A DNA stretch of 64,000 bases from positions 2,945,001 to 3,009,000 of the forward strand of contig NZ_CP019511.1 of assembly GCF_002002925.1 (NCBI RefSeq), written 5' to 3'. The stretch comes from Sphingomonas sp. LM7 (GTDB lineage Bacteria; Pseudomonadota; Alphaproteobacteria; Sphingomonadales; Sphingomonadaceae). Positions within the stretch are counted from its first letter, which is position 1. The number at the start of each line of letters is the position of its first letter. The position numbers and the translations under genes are program-made. The notes below the pieces were generated by a model. It worked only from the letters and a program-made list of their open reading frames with translations. It was not told the origin of the DNA and made no database searches. Below, piece after piece: positions 14,241-24,086 of the stretch.

Positions 14241-17200
14241 TCAACGAGACCGAACGCACCCGCCTTGCCCGCGAGGGCATGTATCGCCCCGAATTCGAAG
14301 GCGACGCCTGTGGCGTGGGCATGGTCGCGGCGACCGACGGCCAGCCGTCGCGCCGCGTCGTCCAGTCGGCGATCGATGCGCTGAAGGCTGTGTGGCACCG
14401 TGGCGCGGTCGATGCCGACGGCAAGACCGGCGATGGCGCGGGGCTCCACGTCGACTTGCCGGTGCGCTTCTTCGACGACGCGATCGCCGCGGGCGGCCAC
14501 CGGGTGATGCCGAATCGCCTGGCAGTGGGGATGATCTTCCTGCCGCGCACCGATCTTGGCGCGCAGGAAGCGTGCCGGACGATCGTCGAATCGGAGATCA
14601 TCGAGGCCGGCTACACCATCTATGGCTGGCGCCAGGTGCCGGTCGACGTCCGCGTGATCGGGATGAAGGCGCAGGCGACGCGCCCCGAGATCGAGCAGAT
14701 CATGATCGCCGGGCCGATGCCCGACGCGGTTGACGCCGCCGAATTCGAGAAGAACCTTTACCTGATCCGCCGCCGTATCGAGAAACAGGTGATCGCCGCG
14801 CAGATCAGCGGCTTCTATATCTGCTCGCTGTCGACGCGCTCGATCATCTACAAGGGGCTGTTCCTCGCCGAATCGCTGTCCGAATTCTATCCCGATCTCA
14901 AGGACGAGCGCTTCACCAGCCGAGTGGCGATCTTCCACCAGCGCTATTCGACGAACACCTTCCCGCAATGGTGGCTGGCGCAGCCGTTCCGCTGCCTGGC
15001 GCACAACGGCGAGATCAACACGATCCGCGGCAACAAGAACTGGATGCTCAGCCACGAGATCAAGATGGCGAGCATCGCGTTCGGCGAGCAATCGGAGGAC
15101 ATCAAGCCGGTGATCCCGGCGGGCGCTTCCGACACCGCCGCGCTGGACGCGGTGTTCGAGGCGATCTGCCGCTCCGGCCGCGACGCGCCCACTGCCAAGC
15201 TGATGCTGGTGCCCGAGGCGTGGGACGACGACACTCCCGAATCGCACCTCGCAATGTACAAATATCTCGCCAGCGTGATGGAGCCGTGGGATGGCCCCGC
15301 GGCGCTGGCGATGACCGATGGCCGCTGGGCAGTGGCGGGCGTCGATCGCAATGCACTGCGTCCGCTTCGCTACACCCAGACGTCCGACGGCCTGCTGATC
15401 GTCGGCTCCGAAACCGGCATGGTCCAGATCCCCGAATCGAGCGTCGTCGCCAAGGGCCGGATGGGCCCCGGGCAGATGATCGCTGTCGATCTCGACAATG
15501 GCGTGCTGTTCGACGACGCCGCGATCAAGGACCGCATCGCCGGCGAGGCCAATTACGCCGCGATGATCGGCGAGTTCATTACCGTCGATGACCTGCCCTC
15601 CGCCGAAGCCGATGGCCCGTATGACCGCACCGAGCTGACTCGCCGCCAGGTTGCCGCGGGGCAGACGCTGGAGGACATGGAGCTGATTCTCGCGCCGATG
15701 GTCGAAACCGCCAAGGAAGCGATCGGATCGATGGGCGACGACACGCCGCTTGCGGTGATCTCGGACAAGCCGCGGCTGATCAGCCAGTTCTTCCGCCAGA
15801 ATTTCAGCCAGGTCACCAACCCGCCGATCGATTCGCTGCGCGAGCGCCAGGTGATGACGCTGCGCACGCGCTTCGGGAACCTCGCCAACATCCTCGATGC
15901 CGAAGGCACGCCCGGACGCGTGCTGGTGCTCGAGAGCCCGGTGCTGACCAATGCCGACTGGCATCGCCTGCGCGCGCATTTCGGCGCGCAGTCGGCCGAG
16001 ATCGATTGCACGTTTGAAGCCAAGGGCGGTCCGGACGCACTGCGCGCGGCAATCGCGCGCATCCGCTACGAAGCCGAACAGGCGGTTCGCGCCGGCTGCA
16101 CCGAATTGTTCCTCACCGACGAGCATCTTGGCGCCGACAAGGTCGCGATCGCGGGCGTGCTCGCGGCTGCGGCAGTCCACACCCATCTCGTCCGCCGCGG
16201 CCTGCGCTCCTATGCGTCGGTCAACGTCCGGTCGGCCGAGTGCCTCGACACGCATTATTATGCCGTGCTGATCGGCGTCGGCGCGACGACAGTGAACGCC
16301 TATCTCTCCGAAGCGTCGATCGCCGACCGTCAGGCCCGCGGCCTGTTTGGCGACATCGGCCTCGCCGATTGTCTCAAGCGCCATCGCAAGGCGATCGACG
16401 AGGGCCTGCTCAAGATCCTGTCGAAGATGGGTATCGCGGTGATCTCGTCCTACCGCGGCGGCTATAATTTCGAAGCGGTCGGATTGAGCCGCGCGCTGGT
16501 GAACGACCTGTTCCCCGGCATGCCCGCCAAGATTTCGGGCGAAGGCTATGCCTCGCTCCATTTGAGCGCGATGATGCGCCACGAAGCCGCGTTTGACCGC
16601 GCCGTTGCGGCACTTCCGATCGGCGGCTTCTATCGCCAGCGCCATGGCGGCGAGACCCATGCCTATTCCGCGCAACTGATGCACCTGCTGCAGACGGCGG
16701 TCTCGACCGACAGCTATTCGAGCTATCTGCAGTTTGCGCGCGGCGTGCGCGACATGCCGCCGGTCTATCTGCGCGATCTGCTGGAATTCAACTTCCCCAA
16801 CGAAGGCGTGCCGATCGATCAGGTCGAAGCGATCACCGAGATCCGCAAGCGCTTCGTCACCCCCGGCATGTCGCTCGGCGCGCTCTCTCCCGAGGCGCAC
16901 GAGACGCTGGCGATCGCGATGAACCGCATCGGCGCCAAGGCGGTGTCGGGCGAGGGCGGCGAGGACAAGCTGCGCTACACGCCGTATGAGAATGGCGACA
17001 ACGCCAATTCGGTGATCAAGCAGATCGCCTCGGGCCGCTTCGGCGTGACCGCGGAATATCTCAACGCCTGCGACGAGATCGAGATCAAGGTCGCGCAGGG
17101 CGCCAAGCCCGGCGAGGGTGGCCAGCTGCCCGGCTTCAAGGTGACCGAGTTCATCGCGAAGCTGCGTCATGCGACGCCTGGCGTGACGCTGATCAGCCCG

Positions 17201-18742
17201 CCGCCGCACCACGACATCTATTCGATCGAGGACCTCGCGCAGCTCATCTATGACTTGAAGATGATCAATCCGCGCGCGCGGGTGTGCGTCAAGCTGGTCA
17301 GCTCGGCGGGCATCGGCACCGTCGCTGCGGGCGTCGCCAAGGCGCATGCCGACGTGATCCTCGTCGCCGGCCATGTCGGCGGCACCGGGGCCTCGCCCCA
17401 GACCTCGGTCAAATATGCCGGCACGCCGTGGGAAATGGGGCTGACCGAAGTCAACCAGACGCTCACCCTCAACGGCCTGCGCGGTCGCGTGACTTTGCGC
17501 ACCGACGGGGGGCTCAAGACAGGCCGCGACATCGTCATAGCCGCGATCCTCGGCGCCGAGGAATTCGGCATCGGCACGCTGAGCCTGGTGGCGATGGGCT
17601 GCATCATGGTCCGCCAATGCCATTCGAACACCTGCCCCGTCGGCGTGTGCACGCAGGACGAGAAGCTGCGGCAGAAGTTCGTCGGCACCCCCGAAAAGGT
17701 CATCAACCTGATGACCTTCATCGCCGAAGAAGTGCGCGAAATCCTGGCGAAGCTCGGCGTCTCCAGCCTCGACGAGATCATCGGACGCACCGAGCTGCTC
17801 CGCCAGGTCAGCCGCGGCGCCGAGCATCTCGACGATCTCGACTTGAACCCGATCCTCGCCAAGGTCGATGCCGACGACGCCAACCGCCGCTTCAGCCTGT
17901 CGACCTTCCGCAACGAGGTTCCCGACAGCCTCGACGCGCAGATGATCCGCGACGCAGCGGCGGTGTTCTCGCGCGGCGAGAAGATGCAGCTGACCTATTC
18001 GGTGCGGAATACGCACCGCGCGGTCGGCACCCGACTGTCATCCGAGGTTACCCGGAAGTTCGGCATGTCGACGCTCGCCGACAACCATGTCCAGGTGCGG
18101 CTGCGCGGCAGCGCCGGTCAGTCGCTCGGCGCGTTCCTGTGCAAGGGCATCACGTTGGAAGTGTTCGGCGATGCCAACGACTATGTCGGCAAGGGCCTGT
18201 CGGGCGGCGTGATCGCGGTGCGGCCGATGGTCAGTTCGCCGCTCGCCAGCCAGGACAATACGATCATCGGAAACACCGTGCTGTACGGCGCGACTTCGGG
18301 CCGGCTGTTCGCTGCCGGGCAGGCCGGCGAGCGATTCGCCGTGCGCAATTCTGGCGCCGAAGTGGTGGTCGAGGGCTGCGGCGCGAATGGCTGCGAATAT
18401 ATGACCGGCGGCACGGCGGTGGTGCTCGGCAAGGTCGGCATGAACTTCGGTGCCGGCATGACCGGCGGCATGGCGTTCATCTACGATCCCGAAGCCGGCT
18501 TCGAGAGCCGCGCCAATCCCGAAAGCATCGTGTGGCAGCGTTTGTCCTCGGCGCATTGGGAGACCAAGCTGCGCGGGCTGGTCCAGGCGCATGCCGACGC
18601 GACCGACAGCAAATGGTCGCAGGGCATCCTCGAGGATTGGGACCGCGCGATCAGCCATTTCTGGCAAGTCGTACCCAAGGAGATGCTGACTCGCCTGCCC
18701 CGACCGCTGAGCGACGAAGTCGAGCTGGTCGCGGCGGAGTAA
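14237..18742 (+). CDS. gltB: Glutamate synthase large (alpha) subunit
   Basis: Catalytic subunit of GOGAT: glutaminase domain, ammonia channel, FMN/3Fe-4S synthase domain and a C-terminal beta-helix (GXGXG) domain. The 1501-aa length is typical. The nucleophile cysteine is in GDACGVGM (Cys25), implying removal of a 24-aa leader. The 3Fe-4S cluster cysteines are in CIMVRQCHSNTCPVGVC. Start ATG 14237 overlaps the preceding gene. Confidence 0.97.
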   Translation: MINETERTRLAREGMYRPEFEGDACGVGMVAATDGQPSRRVVQSAIDALKAVWHRGAVDADGKTGDGAGLHVDLPVRFFDDAIAAGGHRVMPNRLAVGMIFLPRTDLGAQEACRTIVESEIIEAGYTIYGWRQVPVDVRVIGMKAQATRPEIEQIMIAGPMPDAVDAAEFEKNLYLIRRRIEKQVIAAQISGFYICSLSTRSIIYKGLFLAESLSEFYPDLKDERFTSRVAIFHQRYSTNTFPQWWLAQPFRCLAHNGEINTIRGNKNWMLSHEIKMASIAFGEQSEDIKPVIPAGASDTAALDAVFEAICRSGRDAPTAKLMLVPEAWDDDTPESHLAMYKYLASVMEPWDGPAALAMTDGRWAVAGVDRNALRPLRYTQTSDGLLIVGSETGMVQIPESSVVAKGRMGPGQMIAVDLDNGVLFDDAAIKDRIAGEANYAAMIGEFITVDDLPSAEADGPYDRTELTRRQVAAGQTLEDMELILAPMVETAKEAIGSMGDDTPLAVISDKPRLISQFFRQNFSQVTNPPIDSLRERQVMTLRTRFGNLANILDAEGTPGRVLVLESPVLTNADWHRLRAHFGAQSAEIDCTFEAKGGPDALRAAIARIRYEAEQAVRAGCTELFLTDEHLGADKVAIAGVLAAAAVHTHLVRRGLRSYASVNVRSAECLDTHYYAVLIGVGATTVNAYLSEASIADRQARGLFGDIGLADCLKRHRKAIDEGLLKILSKMGIAVISSYRGGYNFEAVGLSRALVNDLFPGMPAKISGEGYASLHLSAMMRHEAAFDRAVAALPIGGFYRQRHGGETHAYSAQLMHLLQTAVSTDSYSSYLQFARGVRDMPPVYLRDLLEFNFPNEGVPIDQVEAITEIRKRFVTPGMSLGALSPEAHETLAIAMNRIGAKAVSGEGGEDKLRYTPYENGDNANSVIKQIASGRFGVTAEYLNACDEIEIKVAQGAKPGEGGQLPGFKVTEFIAKLRHATPGVTLISPPPHHDIYSIEDLAQLIYDLKMINPRARVCVKLVSSAGIGTVAAGVAKAHADVILVAGHVGGTGASPQTSVKYAGTPWEMGLTEVNQTLTLNGLRGRVTLRTDGGLKTGRDIVIAAILGAEEFGIGTLSLVAMGCIMVRQCHSNTCPVGVCTQDEKLRQKFVGTPEKVINLMTFIAEEVREILAKLGVSSLDEIIGRTELLRQVSRGAEHLDDLDLNPILAKVDADDANRRFSLSTFRNEVPDSLDAQMIRDAAAVFSRGEKMQLTYSVRNTHRAVGTRLSSEVTRKFGMSTLADNHVQVRLRGSAGQSLGAFLCKGITLEVFGDANDYVGKGLSGGVIAVRPMVSSPLASQDNTIIGNTVLYGATSGRLFAAGQAGERFAVRNSGAEVVVEGCGANGCEYMTGGTAVVLGKVGMNFGAGMTGGMAFIYDPEAGFESRANPESIVWQRLSSAHWETKLRGLVQAHADATDSKWSQGILEDWDRAISHFWQVVPKEMLTRLPRPLSDEVELVAAE

Positions 18743-18807
18743 GACTTGCGTCGCCTCGCCCCGCAAGAACTCGGCGCGGTAACCGCGGTCGCCCCCCTTT
18801 GGGCTTC

Positions 18808-19089
18808 ATGGTCTGGTTCTTCTGGCTTCAGGTTCCGACAAGCGGGCCGGTGATTGCGCGGCAGGCCGTTGTCGTCGCTTTCACGCCGGGGGCGCCGAGC
18901 AAACGGACTCAGCATCCGCCTTCGGCGATTCTGCGGCTCGAACTGGACGATGGCTCGCTCGTGACGATCGAACGCTCGCCCTCGTGCTCGTCCAGGTTCA
19001 GATCCGGGGACCGCGTTCAGATTGCCGGGGTGCAGAGCAACGCCGGCCTGATGTCGTGGCATATCCCGGCGGCACCCTGCGCCCTATAG
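18808..19089 (+). CDS. Small protein of unknown function
   Basis: 93-aa open frame in the 421-bp interval between gltB and the next exported protein. It opens with a hydrophobic stretch (MVWFFWLQVP) and continues as a beta-rich segment with LDDGSLVTIERSP and SGDRVQIAG, like a small OB/SH3-type barrel of some short envelope proteins. No strong ribosome-binding site is seen before ATG 18808, so the start is uncertain. Rest of the interval shows nothing recognisable. It may be real but could be a chance frame. Confidence 0.45.
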   Translation: MVWFFWLQVPTSGPVIARQAVVVAFTPGAPSKRTQHPPSAILRLELDDGSLVTIERSPSCSSRFRSGDRVQIAGVQSNAGLMSWHIPAAPCAL

Positions 19090-19163
19090 GCGGAAAGCCG
19101 TTCATCCCGTGCTAAGCTACTGAAATTCATGTAGGTGACATCCTGCCGACTCGGGAGAATATC

Positions 19164-19571
19164 ATGCGTCTGGTCTTCACCGCTGCTGCGCTCTGCGCGA
19201 TCGCCCTGCCCGCCGCTGCGCAATCGCGCGGCGACGCCGAAGCGGTGCGGCGGCTCAATGATCCGATGGTGCAGGAAGGCGTCGCTATGGCGATGAGCGC
19301 GCTCGCGGGGATCGTATTGGACACCAAAGTCGGGCCGCTCTCGCGCTATTCCGACGACGACATCCGCCCGTCGGACACGCTGCGCGATGTCCAGCGCCGC
19401 CGCGACCCGCATTTCGAGGCGCGGCTGCACGATCAGACGCGCCGCGCCGTCGCCGGTGCGGGAATAGTCGCGGGCGATGCGCTGGCGATGAGTGGCGAGC
19501 TGGCGCGCACCACGGATCGGCTGCGCGATGCGCTGGCCGGGCTGGCCGAGGCCTATGGCGACGATTATTAA
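19164..19571 (+). CDS. Exported protein of unknown function
   Basis: 135 aa with a clear signal peptide (MRLVFTAAALCAIALPAAAQ) and a charged helical mature part (RPSDTLRDVQRRRDPHF). GGGAG precedes ATG 19164 at suitable spacing. The family is not recognised; it is probably periplasmic. A 45-bp gap separates it from the downstream GST-like gene. Confidence 0.7.
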   Translation: MRLVFTAAALCAIALPAAAQSRGDAEAVRRLNDPMVQEGVAMAMSALAGIVLDTKVGPLSRYSDDDIRPSDTLRDVQRRRDPHFEARLHDQTRRAVAGAGIVAGDALAMSGELARTTDRLRDALAGLAEAYGDDY

Positions 19572-19616
19572 CGCATCGGCTGGACGCGCCGCGCGTCTGC
19601 AGTAGATACGGGCTGC

Positions 19617-20288
19617 ATGTGGCAGCTCCTTCAATTCCCGCTCTGTCCGTTTTCGCGCAAGGTCCGCCTGCTGCTGGGCGAGAAGGCCATTGGCTATGAG
19701 CCGGTGCGCGAATCGCCCTGGCAGCGCCGCGACGAGTTCCTCGACCTGAACCCCACCGGGCAGGTTCCGGTGATGGTCGATACCGAGCGCGGCGTGACGC
19801 TGATCGATTCGACGGTGATCTGCGAGTTCTTTGAGGAGACGGTCAGCAAGAACGCGATGATCAACGGCACCGCCACCGACCGCGCCGAGATCCGCCGGCT
19901 CGTGATTTGGTTCGACGATCATTTCTATGGGGACATCACTGCCCCGCTGCTCCACGAGCGGATGATCAAGCGCGTGGTGCACAAGGTCGCGCCCGACGCC
20001 AAGGCACTGCGGGAGGCGATGAAGGCCGCAGTCGCGCATCTCGATTACATCGATTACCTGCTCGATCACCGCACCTGGCTCGCCGGCCCGACGATGAGCC
20101 TCGCCGATCTGGCCGCGGCGGCGCAAATCTCGATCGCCGACTATCTCGGCGGGATCGACTGGAAGAGCCACGACCAGGCCAAGCGCTGGTATATCGGCAT
20201 GAAGAGCCGCCCGAGCTTCCGGCCGTTGCTGTCCGAGCGGATGGAGGGGATCCCACCGCCTGCGGATTACGAAAAGCTCGACCTGTAG
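19617..20288 (+). CDS. Glutathione S-transferase family protein, FzlA-like
   Basis: 223-aa GST-fold protein: thioredoxin-like N-domain (LLQFPLCPFSRKVRLLLGEK, LNPTGQVPVMVD, DSTVICEFFEE) and helical C-domain (LADLAAAAQISIADYLGGIDW). In Caulobacter a similar GST-like protein, FzlA, binds FtsZ and controls constriction; the conserved CPFSRKVR start and overall size fit that group, but general glutathione transferases cannot be excluded. Convergent with fliS. Confidence 0.75.
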   Translation: MWQLLQFPLCPFSRKVRLLLGEKAIGYEPVRESPWQRRDEFLDLNPTGQVPVMVDTERGVTLIDSTVICEFFEETVSKNAMINGTATDRAEIRRLVIWFDDHFYGDITAPLLHERMIKRVVHKVAPDAKALREAMKAAVAHLDYIDYLLDHRTWLAGPTMSLADLAAAAQISIADYLGGIDWKSHDQAKRWYIGMKSRPSFRPLLSERMEGIPPPADYEKLDL

Positions 20289-20321
20289 GGCGGCGATCCT
20301 AGCGGAATACGCACGCGCGCT

Positions 20322-20720
20322 TTACGAAGCCCGCACGCTGGCCCAGGCCCCGCCGATCTCCTCCAGGCTCGCCGCGGCTTCGCGAAAGGGTGCGGGGTCG
20401 GTGCCAATGCTGGCATGGAGCACCTGCTGCCGCAGCCCGTGATAGAAGCTCGACAGCGTCCGCGAGACTTCGCCGCCCTTGTCAAAATCGAGGCCCGCTT
20501 CCAACGCGAACAGGATAGCGGTGGCGCGTGCGACGCGCTCGCTCTTGATCGCGAACTGGCGGGTCTCGGCTGCGCAAGCGGCCGCGCGCAGCGCCGCGAC
20601 GCCTTCTTCGTAGAGGAGGCCAACCAGCCTGTGCGAATCGGCGCCGCTGGTGCGCCCCGCCAGATCGACCTGGCGATAGGTGGCGGCCGGATTGGCGAGC
20701 TGGGTTGCGTAGCGCGTCAT
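20322..20720 (-). CDS. fliS: Flagellin export chaperone FliS
   Basis: Cytoplasmic four-helix chaperone that keeps flagellin unpolymerised before export. The 132-aa product (start MTRYATQLANPAATYRQVDL) has FliS features: RLVGLLYEEGVAALRAA near the N-terminus and LRQQVLHA later. Start ATG 20720 was chosen because it matches the family; the longer frame into fliD is not used. It lies 4 nt after fliD, the normal partner. Confidence 0.88.
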   Translation of the reverse strand: MTRYATQLANPAATYRQVDLAGRTSGADSHRLVGLLYEEGVAALRAAACAAETRQFAIKSERVARATAILFALEAGLDFDKGGEVSRTLSSFYHGLRQQVLHASIGTDPAPFREAAASLEEIGGAWASVRAS

Positions 20721-20724
20721 GACG

Positions 20725-22131
20725 TCAATTGCCTGCGTTCCATGCCTTGATCTGCTGATCGAGGAAGCTCTGCGTCGATTTATATGCAGCCACCTTGGCA
20801 TCCATCGCCGCGAATTGCTGGGTCATGCGATTGCGCATCTTCTCGGTCGCGGCGAGGATGTCTTCCTTCGCGTCCTCGATCTTGGTCTGCGCCTTCTCGT
20901 AATTGGCTTGGCTGACACCGAGCCCGGTGGTCTTGTCGGCCGCCTTGCTAGCAATGTCCGAGAGCGCCTTGGTGAGGCCGGCGCCCTGAGCGAAGATCGC
21001 CTCGACGTTCTTCGGAAACGACGTGACCACCTTGGCAAGGCGTGCCGTATCGACACTGAGCGTGCCATCGCGCTGGGTGGCAATGCCGATATCGGCGAGC
21101 GACCTGGGCGTGTCGGCAGCGGCATCGGGCACCAGCGCCGCAAGCGTCAGTCCTCTGAGCTGGCGAAGCAGGTCCTTGGCCGCGGGATCGCCGCGCAAGG
21201 GTCCGTCGACCGCGTTGGTAGCCAGCTTCACCATCTTATAGACTTCGTTGAAGGTCTCGACGAAGTTGGTGATCGTCTGGTTGATCTCGGTGGTCGGCGT
21301 CTTGGCGCCGATCCCGACCTTGGTGCCGACCGCGGCGGAGACGAGATCGAGCCGGACGCCTTCGATCAGGCCATAGACGCTGTTGGTCGCGTAACGCGTC
21401 TCTACGCCGTCGAGCGCGAGCAACGCGTCCTGCGCAGTGCTGTTGATCTGCGAAGCTGTAGCAGTGCGGCCGATGTCGAGCTGGGCGAGATCGCCGCTGC
21501 CGGTGAGTTCGAATGCCTGCGACGCGCCGGTTGCGCCCTTGATCACCAGCCGCGCGCCGCTGTCGTCGGTCATGATCGACGCGGTGACGCCGGCATTGGC
21601 GGCGTTGATCGCCTTGGCCACGCCGTCGAGCGTATTGTTCGCCGCGTCCACAGTGATCGCAATCGGCGCGGCCGGCCCGGGCGTGAAGCCGGTCATCGAA
21701 GTGCCGGCGATCGTGGCGGCGCCGAAGGTCAGGGTCAGCGTGCCGGTGCCGACCACGGTATCCTTGCCGCCGGTGAACGCCGTCGTGCTCGCGACCTGTC
21801 CCTGTGCGAGCTGGCGCACCTCGACCGAGGCATTGAGTCCGGTGAGATCGGCGCCGGCGAGGCGGGTGGCGGTGAGGACGTCGCTGCGCGCGCTGGTCGG
21901 CTGGGTGGCGAGCGTGCCGCCGGTGGTGAGCGCGGCGAGCGCGGAGGCGAAATCGCTGATCGTGCTCTTGAGCTCGCTGACCTTGGAGATCTGCGCCGTG
22001 AGGGTCTCGGTCTTCGCGGCGAGGGCCTTGTTCTTGTTGGCGAAGCTCGCCTCGACAAGCCCGGTGACGAGCGCAGTGACGTCGACTCCCGAGCCGGTTC
22101 CCAGCGTCTTTGCGATCGATTCGATGGCCAT
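20725..22131 (-). CDS. fliD: Flagellar filament cap protein FliD
   Basis: Forms the pentameric cap at the filament tip that assembles flagellin. The 468-aa protein starts MAIESIAKTLGTGSGVDVTALV, matching FliD N-termini, and ends in a coiled-coil region (YEKAQTKIEDAKEDI ... MRNRMTQQFAAMDAKVAAY) typical of the C-terminal leg. An in-frame ATG six codons upstream exists, but the inner ATG has GGGGGAAA before it. Between flhB and fliD there is a GC-rich hairpin (about 22153-22170). Confidence 0.93.
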   Translation of the reverse strand: MAIESIAKTLGTGSGVDVTALVTGLVEASFANKNKALAAKTETLTAQISKVSELKSTISDFASALAALTTGGTLATQPTSARSDVLTATRLAGADLTGLNASVEVRQLAQGQVASTTAFTGGKDTVVGTGTLTLTFGAATIAGTSMTGFTPGPAAPIAITVDAANNTLDGVAKAINAANAGVTASIMTDDSGARLVIKGATGASQAFELTGSGDLAQLDIGRTATASQINSTAQDALLALDGVETRYATNSVYGLIEGVRLDLVSAAVGTKVGIGAKTPTTEINQTITNFVETFNEVYKMVKLATNAVDGPLRGDPAAKDLLRQLRGLTLAALVPDAAADTPRSLADIGIATQRDGTLSVDTARLAKVVTSFPKNVEAIFAQGAGLTKALSDIASKAADKTTGLGVSQANYEKAQTKIEDAKEDILAATEKMRNRMTQQFAAMDAKVAAYKSTQSFLDQQIKAWNAGN

Positions 22132-22173
22132 GGTTTCCCCCTGTCCCATTAAGCGGCCGCGCGGGGCCGCGCT

Positions 22174-23310
22174 TTAGGCCGGACGCTCGATTTTTGCGCC
22201 GTTTTCGTCGAACAATGCCCCCGGCGGAACGGTGACCGGCGGCTGGGCGCCGCCGGCACGTGCATTTATCCCGAAGACGAAGGCGAGGACGATCGCGATC
22301 GCCTGATACAGGTCGTCGCGGACCTCCTGCCCTTCGCGGCTGGTGTAGTAGACGGCGCGGGCGAGCTGCGGATATTCGAGCACCGGCACTTCGAACTCGG
22401 CGGCAAGCTCGCGGATCGCCAGCGCGGTCTGGCCACGGCCCTTGGCGACCACAACCGGCACCTGATCCTTACCCTGATCGTAGCGCAGCGCGACCGAGAA
22501 GTGCGTCGGATTGGTGAGCACGACATGCGCGGTGGCGACGGTCTTGCGATAGCCGCCCTTTAGGATCTCGCGCTGGCGTGCACGCTGTTGAGCCTTGAGC
22601 TCGGGCGAGCCCTCGGTTTCCTTATGCTCGTCCCGAATTTCCTGCTTGCTCATGCGCAGCTGGCGGAAATGGCGGATCATCTGGATCGGCACGTCGATAC
22701 CCGCGATGATCAGCAAGCCGCTTGCCATCACGAACATCAAGGTGAGGAACTGGCCGCTCAGTGCGCCGATCGCGCCGTGCAGATCGGCGGCGACCAGCCC
22801 GAGCGACTGGTGCGTGATCGATCGCAGCATCCACGCGCCGATCGCACCGAGCAGGATCACCTTGAGCAGCGACTTGCCGAGCTCGATCCAGCCGGTGGGG
22901 CCGAACATCCGCTTGATGCCCGCGCCCGGATTGATCCGCGATGCCTTGGGCGCGAACAATTTGTTGTTCCAGCCGATCGAGCCGAGCCCGGCCTGGCTGA
23001 GGATCGCCGCGATCATCGCGAGCGCGAACAGCCCGCCCAGCGAAGGCGCCAACTTCCAGCCCGCCGATGCGATCGGCCGCCACGGCTCGAAATGCTCGAT
23101 ATCGCCGCGCCCGAACGAGAAGCTGGCGGTCATCACTTCCTTGCACGCGCCGATCAGCGAGGGCCCCATGAACGACATCCACGCGCAACCGGCGAGGATC
23201 ACGATCGCGGTGCCGAAATCCTTCGATTTGAGAAGCTGGCCCTCCTCTACCGCCTTGCGCTTGCGCTTGGGGGTTGGGGCTTCTGTCTTTTCGCCTGCAC
23301 TCTCCGACAT
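22174..23310 (-). CDS. flhB: Flagellar export switch protein FlhB
   Basis: Membrane component of the flagellar type III export gate, controlling the switch from hook to filament substrates. 378 aa with the expected N-terminal GEKTEAPTPKRKRKAVEEGQ, four membrane helices and the C-terminal cytoplasmic domain with the autocleavage motif NPTH (in LTNPTHFSVAL). Start overlaps the fliR stop (ATGA). Confidence 0.95.
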   Translation of the reverse strand: MSESAGEKTEAPTPKRKRKAVEEGQLLKSKDFGTAIVILAGCAWMSFMGPSLIGACKEVMTASFSFGRGDIEHFEPWRPIASAGWKLAPSLGGLFALAMIAAILSQAGLGSIGWNNKLFAPKASRINPGAGIKRMFGPTGWIELGKSLLKVILLGAIGAWMLRSITHQSLGLVAADLHGAIGALSGQFLTLMFVMASGLLIIAGIDVPIQMIRHFRQLRMSKQEIRDEHKETEGSPELKAQQRARQREILKGGYRKTVATAHVVLTNPTHFSVALRYDQGKDQVPVVVAKGRGQTALAIRELAAEFEVPVLEYPQLARAVYYTSREGQEVRDDLYQAIAIVLAFVFGINARAGGAQPPVTVPPGALFDENGAKIERPA

Positions 23311-24080
23311 CAGCCGAGCACCAGCCGGGGCGCAGCGTCGAGCGCTTCACGAATGATGACGAGCAGGTAATCGCCCATCGCGGGCAGTGCGAGCAGGATC
23401 GCGACGACGCCGACGGCAAGGCTGGCGGGCAGGCCGACCGCGAACAGGTTGAGCGCAGGCGCGGCGCGGCTGAGCATGCCGACGATGACGTTGAGGCAGA
23501 GTAGCAGGAAGCCCACGGGAAGCGCGAGCAGCAGCCCGGCGAGGAACACATAGCCGCCGAACAGGGCGATGCCGAACAGCCGCTCGGGCGCGAGCCAGGC
23601 ACCGGGCGGCATCGTCTCGTAGCTGCGCACTACGAGATCGACGAGGATGAGGTGGCCGTCGACTGCGAGGAACATCAGCGTCAGCAGCAGCGTGAGGAAC
23701 TGGCCGAGCGCGGGCGTAGAATGACCACTGTTGGGATCGACCGCGTTGGCGAAGCCGAGCCCCATCGACATGCCGATCACTTCGCTGGCCACCAGCGGCG
23801 CGGAAAAGGCGACCTGGAGCACGAAGCCGAGCGCGAGGCCGATCAATGCCTCGGCAGCGACCGCAAGGAAGGTGCTGAGCGCGAAGATCTGCTCGGGCGG
23901 GGTGATATTGGTGGTGTTGACCACGAGCACGCCGATCGCGCCGGTGAGCGCGATGCGCGCGGGCAAGGGGATCGAGACGGCGCTGAACACCGGCGCGGCG
24001 ACGAACGCCGCACCGATCCGCACCATCGCGAACAGCAGGGTCCACAGCTGCGGCTCGATCGAGAGGCCGAAGCCCATCAT
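23310..24080 (-). CDS. fliR: Flagellar export gate protein FliR
   Basis: Integral membrane protein of the export gate (FliPQR complex). 256 aa from MMGFGLSIEPQ; six or more hydrophobic segments and the conserved ANAVDPNSGHSTPALGQF segment. The upstream frame extends into the repeat element at 24087-24212 and is not used. FliR stop overlaps flhB start. Confidence 0.94.
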   Translation of the reverse strand: MMGFGLSIEPQLWTLLFAMVRIGAAFVAAPVFSAVSIPLPARIALTGAIGVLVVNTTNITPPEQIFALSTFLAVAAEALIGLALGFVLQVAFSAPLVASEVIGMSMGLGFANAVDPNSGHSTPALGQFLTLLLTLMFLAVDGHLILVDLVVRSYETMPPGAWLAPERLFGIALFGGYVFLAGLLLALPVGFLLLCLNVIVGMLSRAAPALNLFAVGLPASLAVGVVAILLALPAMGDYLLVIIREALDAAPRLVLG

Positions 24081-24086
24081 GCGTAT

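Noticed and set aside
14084..18016. A 1310-codon open frame opposite gltB, and other long antisense frames opposite fliF, flhA, gltD and the flg genes
   Set aside because: High GC content at third codon positions leaves long stop-free antisense frames; the sense proteins are well-known families, while the antisense translations are Arg/His/Asp-rich without motifs.
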